30,036 nucleotides of DNA, from contig DASXRU010000250.1 in NCBI GenBank assembly GCA_036506395.1, positions 1 to 30,036 on the forward strand, written 5' to 3'. This stretch comes from DASXRU01 sp036506395. GTDB lineage: Bacteria; Acidobacteriota; Blastocatellia; Pyrinomonadales; Pyrinomonadaceae. Below are positions 7,176 through 15,493 of this stretch, piece by piece; position 1 is the first letter of the stretch; each line of letters begins with the position of its first letter. The translations under genes were made by a program, and so were the position numbers. The notes under the pieces are model-generated. The model saw only the letters and a list, made by a program, of their open reading frames with translations. It had not been told where the DNA came from and ran no database searches.

Positions 7176-9086
7176 CTATTGTGCAGAGCTAACCTTCAGC
7201 CGGCCGGCAGCAATCCACGCCTCAAGAGGTTCAACTGTCGGGACGGAGATATTCCTTTTCGCATCAGGCGCGAACAGCACGACGATGCGAACGTCTCTAG
7301 TCTTTTCCGGCAAACGTATGATCAGGTTGCGCACGTCGGGTTGTTGCGCTTGCGGCAGAGGCGGATTAGCGGAGATCACTTGAAACTGTGCGCCCGCCGG
7401 CGAAAGAATGCGCGCCTGCATCTGGGCCTTGCCCTGGGTGAGCGTGGCCCTATCACCTCCCAATGCGATTTGTGCGCGAGTGTGAAAGTTCCAAATGATC
7501 TCCACAGGCCGTGATGCCCGCACTTCGTCTTGCACGAGAACCTGCCGGCGATCAAGCAATGCTACACCGCGAGTGGCCTGCGTCACCTGTGCTTTGTATG
7601 GGTCACTTAGATCCGTCACGGCGAAGGCGCGGCGCGGTTTTGATGAAAACGCCACGATCGGAGCCTTGCCTGCCGGGTCTTGATTCTCTCCATCTATCGT
7701 TAGCGTGTTGTGTCCCTCCGTGCGATTGCGGTAATAAGTCCAGCGCTGTTTGCTGAAATCAAAGTAGCCCGGCAACTCGTAGCTGTCCGGGCCGAGGTCT
7801 AAGGCCCAGCGATAGCCCTGAGCGTCGAGCACAAACGTGCCTAAGTCTAACTGGCTGTGGCTGGACTTGCTGTTGCCTCCCTTGAAGCCGACATAGACTG
7901 CCCGCGGGTCGCTCCAGGCACTCCGGAAGAAGGCTACGTTCACACCGCGAAAGAGAGTGTCGAGAGGTAACTCTGCTTCAGGCGCTGCTCTTGTTGATGA
8001 GTCGTACCAGAGAAGTTGAAAGATGTCCGGCTTGTCTCCAGTCAGACGGCTTTCGTGCTGCGCATATAGCGGTCGTTTGAATTCACTGGCGAACCAGAAC
8101 ATCTGTGAGGCGCTGCCAACGCTCTCTCTTGCGTCGGAATAGTTGAATTGCAGATTCAGCGGACCAATCGAGTAGATCCGAAAGAGGCCCGTATCGGGCA
8201 ACCCTTCAGTCTTCTGCTTAAAACCCAGGTCTGTCGCGAGCGCTGTCTGCAAGGAGGCGAGAAAGAAGACCTCGTAGCGCGTTGCATAATTCCAGTAACC
8301 GGGGCCTTCGGCGCCGCCGCCATCGGGTGCGAATGCCCGCCTGGAAGCCATAATTGACTTGCGCGCGCGATCGATGATCTGCCGCGCCACGTCAGGCTCC
8401 TCGTCAGCCACGGACAGCGCGCCTACCGTCAGTCCCCCATTGCAGACCTGATTCCAGTTGTTCTCTCTAACAGTCCACCTAATACCCTCCGCATAATCTT
8501 TCAAACCAGGTTTGAGACCTTTCTCGACAATCGCCTTGCGAATGGTTGCGCGATCCCCAGCCGAGAGATAGTCGAACAACCAGTCGTAACCAATGCCTAA
8601 AGCGTTGGTCATCTCGGCCGTGTCAAGAAAGTGGGGCGGGTTCCAATCCGGCAGAGAGGCCGCCGCGAGCATTTCGTCGCGCGCTCGTGCGGCCTTGCGG
8701 CGGTCGCCGTCGAGACGGTAGAGACCCGCGAGCGTGCTGATACGACGCAGTGCCGAGCGGCTTTCACTAAGCAGATCCGGTGCGAGCCGATGCTCCACGG
8801 GCGGTTCCGCAAGCATCTTTCGTGCTTCCTCCTGCAAGCGGTCAAACCAGGAACGAACCAGCTTATCGTCTTTGATGTTTCGCTTGATGCGCGGCAACTC
8901 TGGATTCAAAACCAACAGACGCGGATGTCCTATCTGTAAAGTCTTTAAAGGATCATCGGTTGGCGCGATGGCTGCCTCAGACAAGCCGCGCTGAATGGGC
9001 CAAAGAAAACCTAATAAACCGCTCGCGCTTACCACAATCGCAAGCAAAATGGGCAGCCGTGAAATTCTTCGGACAAACGAAAACAT
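7176..9086 (-). CDS. Heparinase II/III-family polysaccharide lyase, exported
   Basis: A 636-residue protein. Residues 1-40 start MFSFVRRISRLPILLAIVV, a signal peptide or membrane anchor. Residues ~50-370 are an alpha-helical toroid with WTVRENNWNQVCNGG (204-218) and PDGGGAEGPGYWNY (254-267), where N209/N210 and Y264/Y267 are candidate catalytic or binding residues. Residues ~380-620 form the beta-sandwich typical of heparinase II/III, with GGNSKSSHSQLDLGTF (403-418, H410) and EGHNTLTIDG (457-466, H459). Such enzymes cleave uronic-acid-containing polysaccharides by beta-elimination outside the cytoplasm. The exact PL family is not recognised. A strong GGGAGG ribosome binding site at the right distance supports the ATG at 9086. 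That site lies inside the GMC-oxidoreductase remnant. Confidence 0.85.
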   Translation of the reverse strand: MFSFVRRISRLPILLAIVVSASGLLGFLWPIQRGLSEAAIAPTDDPLKTLQIGHPRLLVLNPELPRIKRNIKDDKLVRSWFDRLQEEARKMLAEPPVEHRLAPDLLSESRSALRRISTLAGLYRLDGDRRKAARARDEMLAAASLPDWNPPHFLDTAEMTNALGIGYDWLFDYLSAGDRATIRKAIVEKGLKPGLKDYAEGIRWTVRENNWNQVCNGGLTVGALSVADEEPDVARQIIDRARKSIMASRRAFAPDGGGAEGPGYWNYATRYEVFFLASLQTALATDLGFKQKTEGLPDTGLFRIYSIGPLNLQFNYSDARESVGSASQMFWFASEFKRPLYAQHESRLTGDKPDIFQLLWYDSSTRAAPEAELPLDTLFRGVNVAFFRSAWSDPRAVYVGFKGGNSKSSHSQLDLGTFVLDAQGYRWALDLGPDSYELPGYFDFSKQRWTYYRNRTEGHNTLTIDGENQDPAGKAPIVAFSSKPRRAFAVTDLSDPYKAQVTQATRGVALLDRRQVLVQDEVRASRPVEIIWNFHTRAQIALGGDRATLTQGKAQMQARILSPAGAQFQVISANPPLPQAQQPDVRNLIIRLPEKTRDVRIVVLFAPDAKRNISVPTVEPLEAWIAAGRLKVSSAQ

Positions 9087-9306
9087 CTCTCGCCTCCCAA
9101 CGCAGCAATCGCCAGCGCCGTTCGGTCGTATCCCGATACTTCAACTCGCAGGGCCAAGTATGTTCAGCATATTCCTTTAGCGGATCAATCTTCCGGCCCG
9201 CCTCCAGGATAATGACAGCCAGTCCACTGGGCGCAAGTTGCCTGGCGGCCCAGCCGCCCGTAGCGCCCGAGCCGACGACGATTGCGTCATACAACTTCGC
9301 TGGCAC
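8977..9306 (-). pseudogene. N-terminal remnant of a GMC-type oxidoreductase
   Basis: A GTG-started frame of 109 codons directly downstream of the repressor gene. The first ~58 residues are a clear FAD-binding Rossmann start of the glucose-methanol-choline oxidoreductase family: YDAIVVGSGATGGWAARQL, then VIILEAGRK and EHTWPCELKYR. After about position 9130 family resemblance stops, the frame continues in unrelated residues, and the lyase gene begins inside it (9086). Members of this family are usually 500-600 residues, so roughly nine tenths are missing. It is best read as the scar of a deletion that brought the lyase next to the repressor. A short functional peptide is unlikely because the fragment lacks every substrate-side element. 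Confidence 0.75.
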
Positions 9307-9325
9307 GTGAAGTCGAAGTCTTCTC

Positions 9326-10087
9326 CTAAGCGAGTATCACTTCAACGCCGCTCTGGCGTAGCTCGGCTTGGATATTTTCCGGTAGGTCGGAATCACTGAT
9401 TACTTTATCTAACTCAGAGAGGGACATGATCCGGGCCAAGCTACGTTTTCCGAATTTGCTCGAGTCGGCAACGAGTATCTTCTCTTTCACGATCCGCACC
9501 ATCGCTTGATTGACTTGCGACTCTTCCAGATTTGGCGTCGTCAAGCCGAAGTCCAGGTCGCAGGCGTCGGCGCCGATGAAAAGTTTGTCAGCCGAGAACT
9601 GCTCAAGCATCTCTGTCGCAAAGTGCCCGACTACTGAGAAAGAGTTTTGTCTGACCAGCCCGCCCAAAAGAATTAGCTGGATGCCCGGCGCGCCCAGCAG
9701 CTCCATTGCCACGTTGACGCCGTTAGTAATCACCTGCAATTTCTTTCTCGCCTTTATGTGCTTGGCGATCTGCTGTGTGGTAGTGCCCGAATCGAGAATG
9801 ACCGATTCACCGTCGTTGATAAGCGCGGCGGCCGCTCTCCCGATCCGGTCTTTTTCATCCGCGTGCAACTTCAACTTTTGATGCAAGCTGGGATCTATGT
9901 TTACCAGTTCAGGATTCACCGCTCCGCCATGAGTTCTTTGCACGAAACCTCGCAGATGCAGTTTTTTCAGATCGCTCCGAATGGTGGCCTCGGAGGTGTT
10001 GAACTGTTGACTCAAATTAGCCACATCCACCCTGCCAAGCTGTTGAACCAGATGAACGATTTCCTGCCGACGCTCTTCACTCAACAT
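9326..10087 (-). CDS. DeoR-family transcriptional repressor (AgaR/GlpR-like)
   Basis: A 253-residue regulator. Residues 1-56 are the DeoR winged helix, with RRQEIVHLVQQLGRV, helix-turn-helix 20-41 (VANLSQQFNTSEATIRSDL) and the wing RTHGGA (51-56). Residues ~75-230 are the sugar-phosphate sensing domain with DSGTTT (99-104), VITNG (119-123), LGGLVR (141-146) and IGADACD (171-177). DeoR repressors of sugar operons usually release DNA on binding a phosphorylated sugar. Here tagatose-6-phosphate or galactosamine-6-phosphate would make sense, as an inference. It is the first gene of the minus-strand catabolic operon and divergent from the TonB receptor, so it probably controls both and itself. ATG at 10087 is preceded by GGAG at about 8 bp. 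Confidence 0.92.
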   Translation of the reverse strand: MLSEERRQEIVHLVQQLGRVDVANLSQQFNTSEATIRSDLKKLHLRGFVQRTHGGAVNPELVNIDPSLHQKLKLHADEKDRIGRAAAALINDGESVILDSGTTTQQIAKHIKARKKLQVITNGVNVAMELLGAPGIQLILLGGLVRQNSFSVVGHFATEMLEQFSADKLFIGADACDLDFGLTTPNLEESQVNQAMVRIVKEKILVADSSKFGKRSLARIMSLSELDKVISDSDLPENIQAELRQSGVEVILA

Positions 10088-10135
10088 GTCTTGTCTCCAT
10101 TTTGACTTTCAGCTCGTAACCAAGGACCAGCAGTT

Positions 10136-10163
10136 ATTATCACTACGATCAAACCGTAGTCAA
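10136..10163 (-). promoter_or_regulatory. Sigma70-type promoter for the deoR-led operon
   Basis: Read on the minus strand, TTGACT (10163-10158) is followed after 16 bp by GATAAT (10141-10136), preceded by TG one base upstream. Both boxes differ from consensus by one base. Transcription would start near 10129, about 40 nt before the repressor ATG. Confidence 0.6.
10142..10160. promoter_or_regulatory. Candidate operator: 6-bp inverted repeat inside the minus promoter
   Basis: ACTACG (10142-10147) and CGTAGT (10155-10160) are perfect inverted arms with a 7-bp spacer. They fill the space between the -10 and -35 boxes of the minus-strand promoter, so a bound repressor would block polymerase. Arms this short could occur by chance. 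Confidence 0.4.
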
Positions 10164-10192
10164 GCGAAATCGCCAGGAAGTTACCGGCATAC

Positions 10193-10291
10193 GAAAGATA
10201 GTGAAAGAGTGGCGAGCGCGTAACATAGGTTTCTGCGCGTATATGTTGGCTCTTGCGAAAGAAAGTGGTTGACAAGTGAAAATGAAAGTGG
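10193..10291. promoter_or_regulatory. Two clusters of GAAA/GAAAG direct repeats (candidate repressor sites)
   Basis: GAAA tetramers occur at 10193, 10203, 10257, 10261, 10278 and 10284. GAAAGTGG is present twice, at 10261 and 10284. The pair at 10278-10288 lies in the spacer of the plus-strand promoter. As I recall, DeoR-family AgaR in enterobacteria binds iterated TTTC/GAAA boxes, so this is the likely recognition element, but no binding is shown by sequence alone. Confidence 0.45.
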
Positions 10292-10297
10292 TAGAAG
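10269..10297 (+). promoter_or_regulatory. Sigma70-type promoter for the TonB-dependent receptor
   Basis: A perfect TTGACA (10269-10274) is followed after 17 bp by TAGAAG (10292-10297, four of six to consensus). The start would fall near 10304, giving a leader of about 100 nt. The gene has a strong GGAGG at 10393-10397 before ATG 10405. Confidence 0.5.
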
Positions 10298-10404
10298 CCG
10301 CTAGCGTTCGGACCCCTTTCTGCAGAATTCTGAGCAGGGGGGAGAGTCGAGCGTCGCGATAAGCCAGCTCTAACTTCAACACAACTCAGCGCGGAGGTAG
10401 AAAG

Positions 10405-13400
10405 ATGAAACGCTTAGAGTTTTGTATCGCCATGGCGGCATTGCTTTGCGTGTTGTCTCTAGCGGCCACCCCTCTCAAGGCTCAGGAAGTCAGAGGATCT
10501 ATTCTCGGACGAATTACCGATCCTTCCGGCGGGTTGGTACCCGGAGCGACTATTCGCGTAACCAACGAAGCGACTAACACGGGCGTCACGGCTCGCTCGA
10601 ATGACGATGGTAACTACAACGTTCCTTTCCTGCTGCCTGGACGCTACACAGTGTTGGTGGAAGCGCCTGGCTTCAAAAAAGCCGTTCAGAGAAGCGTTGT
10701 CGTACAGGTGCAGGCTCGAATCACGCTGAATTTTGCGTTGGAGGTAGGCGCTGTGACGGAGACTGTCTCTGTCACCGCCGAGAGCCCGGAGCTGCAAACT
10801 GCAAACGGCGATCTCGGACAGGTGGTGACCCGCGAGTTTCTGGAGAGACTTCCTACCGCGGGCCAGAGTCCACTGAATCTAGCCGACATGGCGCCAGGCG
10901 TAGTTACTAGCAGCGGTGGTGTGACGAGTAATGCTCAGAACGATATTTCGATCAATGGTGGCAATGGCAGAAATCGCGGGAATGATGTCACGGTCGATGG
11001 TATCCCCAATATTTCCGCACGCCAACGCGGACTCGCCGTAACAATGCCGATGGCGGATGCAGTCCAGGAATTCAAGGTAAACACCACCATGTTTGATGCC
11101 AGCCTGGGTCGTTCAAATGGTGGTTCGCTATCGGTTACGACCCGATCCGGAACGAATGATCTGCACGGCACACTCTATCTCTATTTCGTCAACCGCGCTC
11201 TTAATGCTAACAGTTGGACAAATAACCGTCTGGGGCAGTCGAAGCCGCCCACGAAAGTTAATGAGGAAGGAGTGACGGTAGGTGGGCCGGTGCGTTTGCC
11301 GTACTATGACGGCCGGAACCACACTTTCTTTTTCTTTGGGTTTGAGCGAACTGAAAATGCTCGACCGCTGTCCAGACAAGCTCGCGTCCCGACGGCGCTT
11401 GAGCGCACCGGCGATTTTTCGCAAACCTTAGCTCCCAACGGCCAGCCGATCAAGATCTTCAATCCCTTCAGCACGGTGGTCAATGCGAATGGCGGTTTTG
11501 TCTCAAGAGCGGAATTTGCGGGCGCAAAGATTCCATCCAATCTCCTCAATCCGGTGGGCTTGGCGGTACTCGCTCAATATCCCCTGCCCACTATCAGCGG
11601 TAACGTTCCGATCGGCGGCATAAACTGGGCTGGATCGAGCACCTTTACGACGACGACGAAGAACTATCAGGCACGAGTTGATCGGCAAATCAGCTCGCGC
11701 CAGCGTTTGTATGTACGCTTCAGTGCTCTACGCCACTTTCAGTCCCCCACGCCGAATTTCTTCGACGGAGTATTCAGTTTCCCTACTGAAGGTGAAACGG
11801 ATGTCGCCAACGACTATCGGCGCAACCACTCAGTGGCCATTGACGATACTATTACCTTCAGCTCGACTCTCGTCGCCTCTTTCCGCTACGGTTTTACGCG
11901 AACGAATATCAATGTCAGTGCGGCCGGCGACGGTCTCGATCCGGAAATACTCAAGCTGCCCGCAATCGTTATCAACAACCAGTTTAACAAGGCGTGGCCG
12001 GTTTTCGACTTAGCTGTGGATGGCGCGCCCAGCTTGGGCAGCCGATCTCGCAGGAGCGTCAACGACATCCACGCTTTCTTAGCGAATTTCAACAAGCTAT
12101 CGGGCAACCAGACGTTTCACTTCGGGTCTGACTACAGGCTGCTCCGCTGGAATGAACCGAATCCCGGAACGGCGGCCAATGGCCGATTCCTCTTTAACAA
12201 GACACTCACCCGATCTAACCCCACCAGCAGCTCAACCGAAACTTCATCGGGCAGTGCAATGGCCTCGTTGCTCCTTGGCCTGCCGCGGACAACCGGTGGG
12301 ATCGGTTCTAACTCCACTCTCTCCCTCCAGAACCACTATCTGGGTCTCTTCTTCCAGGACGACATCAAACTCAATCCGAAACTCACGGTGAACGTAGGAA
12401 TGCGCTGGGAGTTAGAGACACCGTTTACTGAGCGCTATGACCGCCTTCCCTACGGTTTTGATCCGAACGCTCAATTGGGGATCACTCTGCCCCCAGTGAC
12501 TCTCCCCGCTTCGCTGGGTGGCGGCACGCTCACTCTGGCTGCTCCGCATGGTGGACTTCTCTTTGTCAACAAGGATGGGCAAAGCCGGAGTCAAGGCAAA
12601 ACGGACTGGAATAACTTTGGGCCGCGTGTGAGCTTCGCTTATGCGCTAAACGAAAAAACAGTGGTCCGCGGCGGCTACGGCATTTTCTACTCCAGCTATG
12701 CAGTTAATATCGATAGCGGGACCCCGACGACGGCCGCCTCCTTTGGTGCGGTTACTCCTTATGTCGGCACAACCAACAGCGATGTCACTGTTATCCCCGG
12801 GGTCAATCTAAGTAACCCTTTCCCGAACGGTTTGCTTTCGCCCACGGGAAGCAGTCTCGGAGTAAAATCGTTACTGGGCAACAGCATTACCTTCGTAAAC
12901 CAGGATCGCGTGCTGCCCTACATTCAACAGTGGCAATTGAGCATTCAACGAGCCTTGCCCTGGAAGACCCTTTTTGAGGCTGCATATGTCGGCACGCATG
13001 CGGTGAAGTTGTTTGAAAACTTCAATTTGAACGAATTGCCGGATAGATTCAATACCTCAATAGACACCGCCGCGTCTGTCCCAAACCCCTTTCTGGGCGT
13101 TCTACCTGCAACATCGACTTTAGGTCAGGGTGCAACCATCCGGGTCAACAAGCTGCGGGTGCCTTTCCCACAATTCGACCAGGTGAACATGCAAAGCATG
13201 AATACCGGGCGGGCGCAGTATCACGGCTTACAGTTGCGCTTGCAGAAGCGGTTGTCTCAGGGATTAAACTTCGTCTCAAATTACGCTTTCTCCAAGATTC
13301 TTGAATACACGGCCAGCAGTGTTGTCAACCAGCGCCGTTACCGCACCGTGGCCACGGATGATCGGACCCATATTTTTAGATTATTCGCCACTTACGATCT

Positions 13401-13926
13401 GCCAGTGGGGCACGGCCGCACCTTTGGCGCGAAGTGGCCGGGATGGTTGGATCGTGTCGCCGGAGGATGGGGTGTCACTTGGGTGACGAAATACACCAGC
13501 GGCGAGCCGCTGGAAATCGTTGACGGAAGCCGTGGGCGACCCCTTGTAATTCGTGATCCAAACTTGAAGGGGGCGGTCAGCAACCGAACGGGTGACTTGA
13601 AAGATCCTGTCACCAAGCTGCCTCTCAATCCATATTTCGACACCGGGGCTTTTGCTCACCTGCCGGATTTCACGGCGTCGCCAGCACAAGTACGCTATGG
13701 TTGGCTCCGCGGGCCGAGCCAAACGCAGAACGGCATGGTTCTCTTTAAGACCATTAGCCTCTTTGAAAATGTGCAACTAGAAGTGCGTAGTGAGATTAGT
13801 AACATTTTCAATTCGCCCATCTACAACAACCCCGGGATTGATCTTGCCGTCCCTGCCACATTCGGGGTCATTACTTCAGCAGGCGGCAATCGCACGATTC
13901 AAGTCGGAGGAAAACTGCGGTGGTAG
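10405..13926 (+). CDS. Oar-like TonB-dependent receptor with carboxypeptidase-regulatory N-domain
   Basis: A 1173-residue outer-membrane receptor. Residues 1-26 are a signal peptide ending in PLKAQ. Residues ~28-112 are a carboxypeptidase-regulatory-like domain (GRITDPSGGLVPGATIRV, then NVPFLLPGRYTVLVEAPGF). The plug domain follows (~125-245, with GQVVTREFLERLPTAG and NDVTVDGIPN), and the rest is a beta-barrel of strand-loop repeats ending in GGKLRW with a terminal aromatic residue. This architecture is the dominant glycan-receptor type of Acidobacteriota and works without SusD. It would import oligosaccharides through TonB energy and is divergent from the repressor operon, so co-regulation is likely. 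SD GGAGG is 7 bp before the ATG. A terminator follows at 14000. The ligand is not deducible from sequence. Confidence 0.9.
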   Translation: MKRLEFCIAMAALLCVLSLAATPLKAQEVRGSILGRITDPSGGLVPGATIRVTNEATNTGVTARSNDDGNYNVPFLLPGRYTVLVEAPGFKKAVQRSVVVQVQARITLNFALEVGAVTETVSVTAESPELQTANGDLGQVVTREFLERLPTAGQSPLNLADMAPGVVTSSGGVTSNAQNDISINGGNGRNRGNDVTVDGIPNISARQRGLAVTMPMADAVQEFKVNTTMFDASLGRSNGGSLSVTTRSGTNDLHGTLYLYFVNRALNANSWTNNRLGQSKPPTKVNEEGVTVGGPVRLPYYDGRNHTFFFFGFERTENARPLSRQARVPTALERTGDFSQTLAPNGQPIKIFNPFSTVVNANGGFVSRAEFAGAKIPSNLLNPVGLAVLAQYPLPTISGNVPIGGINWAGSSTFTTTTKNYQARVDRQISSRQRLYVRFSALRHFQSPTPNFFDGVFSFPTEGETDVANDYRRNHSVAIDDTITFSSTLVASFRYGFTRTNINVSAAGDGLDPEILKLPAIVINNQFNKAWPVFDLAVDGAPSLGSRSRRSVNDIHAFLANFNKLSGNQTFHFGSDYRLLRWNEPNPGTAANGRFLFNKTLTRSNPTSSSTETSSGSAMASLLLGLPRTTGGIGSNSTLSLQNHYLGLFFQDDIKLNPKLTVNVGMRWELETPFTERYDRLPYGFDPNAQLGITLPPVTLPASLGGGTLTLAAPHGGLLFVNKDGQSRSQGKTDWNNFGPRVSFAYALNEKTVVRGGYGIFYSSYAVNIDSGTPTTAASFGAVTPYVGTTNSDVTVIPGVNLSNPFPNGLLSPTGSSLGVKSLLGNSITFVNQDRVLPYIQQWQLSIQRALPWKTLFEAAYVGTHAVKLFENFNLNELPDRFNTSIDTAASVPNPFLGVLPATSTLGQGATIRVNKLRVPFPQFDQVNMQSMNTGRAQYHGLQLRLQKRLSQGLNFVSNYAFSKILEYTASSVVNQRRYRTVATDDRTHIFRLFATYDLPVGHGRTFGAKWPGWLDRVAGGWGVTWVTKYTSGEPLEIVDGSRGRPLVIRDPNLKGAVSNRTGDLKDPVTKLPLNPYFDTGAFAHLPDFTASPAQVRYGWLRGPSQTQNGMVLFKTISLFENVQLEVRSEISNIFNSPIYNNPGIDLAVPATFGVITSAGGNRTIQVGGKLRW

Positions 13927-13999
13927 TAAGCGGTTATAAGTTGACGTCTGTTTTATGCAGCTGAAGACTACTCCAGCCGTTTCGCCTTGAGATAAACTG

Positions 14000-14028
14000 A
14001 AGGGCCGCATCAAAATCAAGCGGCCCTT
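14000..14028 (+). terminator. Intrinsic terminator after the receptor gene
   Basis: A perfect 9-bp GC-rich stem, AAGGGCCGC (14000-14008) with GCGGCCCTT (14020-14028), and an 11-nt A-rich loop, followed by TCATTTCTC. The T-tract is interrupted, so termination may be partial. It separates the receptor from the phosphoesterase cluster. Confidence 0.65.
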
Positions 14029-14061
14029 TCATTTCTCGAGAACATTTCTCGACAAACGATA

Positions 14062-15483
14062 ATGGTTAAGAACCCCAAAGTGCTCATCTTTTGCAAGCAG
14101 AATTCAGCATGGCGTGCCTGTCTCTTACTAACCCTGGCAGCGTACGTCCTCCCAGCTGCATTCATTGCTCGCGGGCAGAATCGGCCCGCACCGCTGCAAA
14201 CCATTCGGGAATCCCAGGTCAGTTCCTCAGACGCTCCTTTGAACAAGTTACCGCCTCGCTTGCGCGCTAAGGGCCTATCGCTCCTGAAGCAGACCGACGA
14301 AACCAAGCTTGCTGACTCAGCAAACGCGCTCGCGGCAAAAGATCCCGCCGCCGTGATTCCTTTTTTGATCTCGGTGTTGGAAACTGACCGCTCTGCCAGA
14401 GTCCGGCGGGTCATGATTAGCGTGCTGGGCAAATACCCACGCCCGGAGGTGCGCCGAGCTTTGGCACACCATGCGGCTTCTGACCCAGACGTTGGCGTCG
14501 CCATCCTGGCGCTGGATAAAGTCCGGCTCGAGCAAACTCAAGAAATGCGCAAGCTGCTCCTGCGGCGAATGGAGATGGCGCGTCAGAGCGGCGACGAGGC
14601 GTCATTTCGTCAACTTGCGCAAGAGCAGGAGCGCTGGGTTTCCCTGACCAGGGGAACAATGCTCCCCGCTTTCCTTCGTATGGTGCCGCCAATTTTCTCG
14701 CTCAAGCCTGCCCAAGAACCTGTGCGCGTGCTCGCTTTTGGAGACTTCGGTAACGGCTCGGCAGAACAAAAGCAGGTGGCGGCTGCGATGCTTCGCTATC
14801 ATCACCTGACGCCTTTCGATTTCGCCCTCACGTTGGGAGACAACTTCTACGACCAGGGAATGCTGAGCCTGAACGATCCCCGCTGGCAAACATGGTGGGC
14901 TGCTTTGTACGACCCGCTCGGGATCAAGTTCTACGCTACGTTTGGCAATCACGACTGGGGTTTTGGGGACAGTCCCGCCGCCGAGATTCTTTACACCGAG
15001 CGCAGTCAAAGTTGGCGTCTGCCCGCGCCTTACTACACCTTTACGGCCGGCCCGGTGCAATTCTTTGCGCTCGACACGAATGAAGTCTCGGAAGCGCAGA
15101 AGCTGTGGCTGAAGGACGAGCTTGAGAAGAGCCGGGTGCGCTGGAAAGTCGTTTACGGTCATCATCCGATCTACTCAGCCGGCACGCACGGAGATAACAA
15201 CCGACTAATTCGGACGCTCTTGCCGCTTCTCAAGGAACGCGCAGACATCTATCTCGCCGGTCACGATCACGACCTGGAGCACTTGAAGCCCGAAGGCGGA
15301 TTGCACTTCTTCATTTCCGGCGGTGGCGGCGCCGGACTTCGACAGCCAAAAACTGACCCGCGCTGCTTGTTCGCAAAAGGCGTACATGGATTCACAGTTC
15401 TGGAGGCGGATGCGACCGATCTTAAAGTTTCATTCATCGGGACGGACGGTGTGCTCATGTACGCTTACACTCTGAAGAAATAG
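14062..15483 (+). CDS. Purple-acid-phosphatase-like metallophosphoesterase with N-terminal helical repeat region
   Basis: A 473-residue exported protein. Residues ~18-40 are a hydrophobic signal segment. Residues ~90-165 contain HEAT-like helices (AVIPFLISVLETDRSARVRR, ALAHHAASDPDVGVAILAL). Residues 221-473 are the calcineurin-type domain with the full metal-site series GDFG (227-230), GDNFYD (259-264), GNHDW (295-299), GHHPIYS (366-372) and GHDHDLEH (400-407). The order GD-GDNFY-GNHD-GHHP-GHDH resembles tartrate-resistant (ACP5-type) acid phosphatases. The expected reaction is hydrolysis of phosphomonoesters in the periplasm. It is the first gene of a plus-strand cluster and has no obvious glycan link. 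Removing phosphate decorations from the same polymer is a guess. The HEAT-like extension is not part of the usual short enzyme. Confidence 0.85.
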   Translation: MVKNPKVLIFCKQNSAWRACLLLTLAAYVLPAAFIARGQNRPAPLQTIRESQVSSSDAPLNKLPPRLRAKGLSLLKQTDETKLADSANALAAKDPAAVIPFLISVLETDRSARVRRVMISVLGKYPRPEVRRALAHHAASDPDVGVAILALDKVRLEQTQEMRKLLLRRMEMARQSGDEASFRQLAQEQERWVSLTRGTMLPAFLRMVPPIFSLKPAQEPVRVLAFGDFGNGSAEQKQVAAAMLRYHHLTPFDFALTLGDNFYDQGMLSLNDPRWQTWWAALYDPLGIKFYATFGNHDWGFGDSPAAEILYTERSQSWRLPAPYYTFTAGPVQFFALDTNEVSEAQKLWLKDELEKSRVRWKVVYGHHPIYSAGTHGDNNRLIRTLLPLLKERADIYLAGHDHDLEHLKPEGGLHFFISGGGGAGLRQPKTDPRCLFAKGVHGFTVLEADATDLKVSFIGTDGVLMYAYTLKK

Positions 15484-15493
15484 CATCAAGTGG

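Larger units (their letters stand above)
10088..10404. promoter_or_regulatory. Divergent regulatory region between repressor operon and TonB receptor
   Basis: A 317-bp non-coding stretch between two divergent genes. It holds one recognisable promoter in each direction, an inverted repeat lying inside the minus-strand promoter, and two clusters of GAAA/GAAAG boxes, one overlapping the plus-strand promoter. The layout is what a locally acting DeoR-type repressor would use. The individual elements have separate entries. A short ORF on the minus strand here has no support. Confidence 0.7.

Noticed and set aside
10081..10382. Two short minus-strand frames in the divergent region
   Set aside because: They overlap both promoters and the candidate operators and encode no recognisable sequence.
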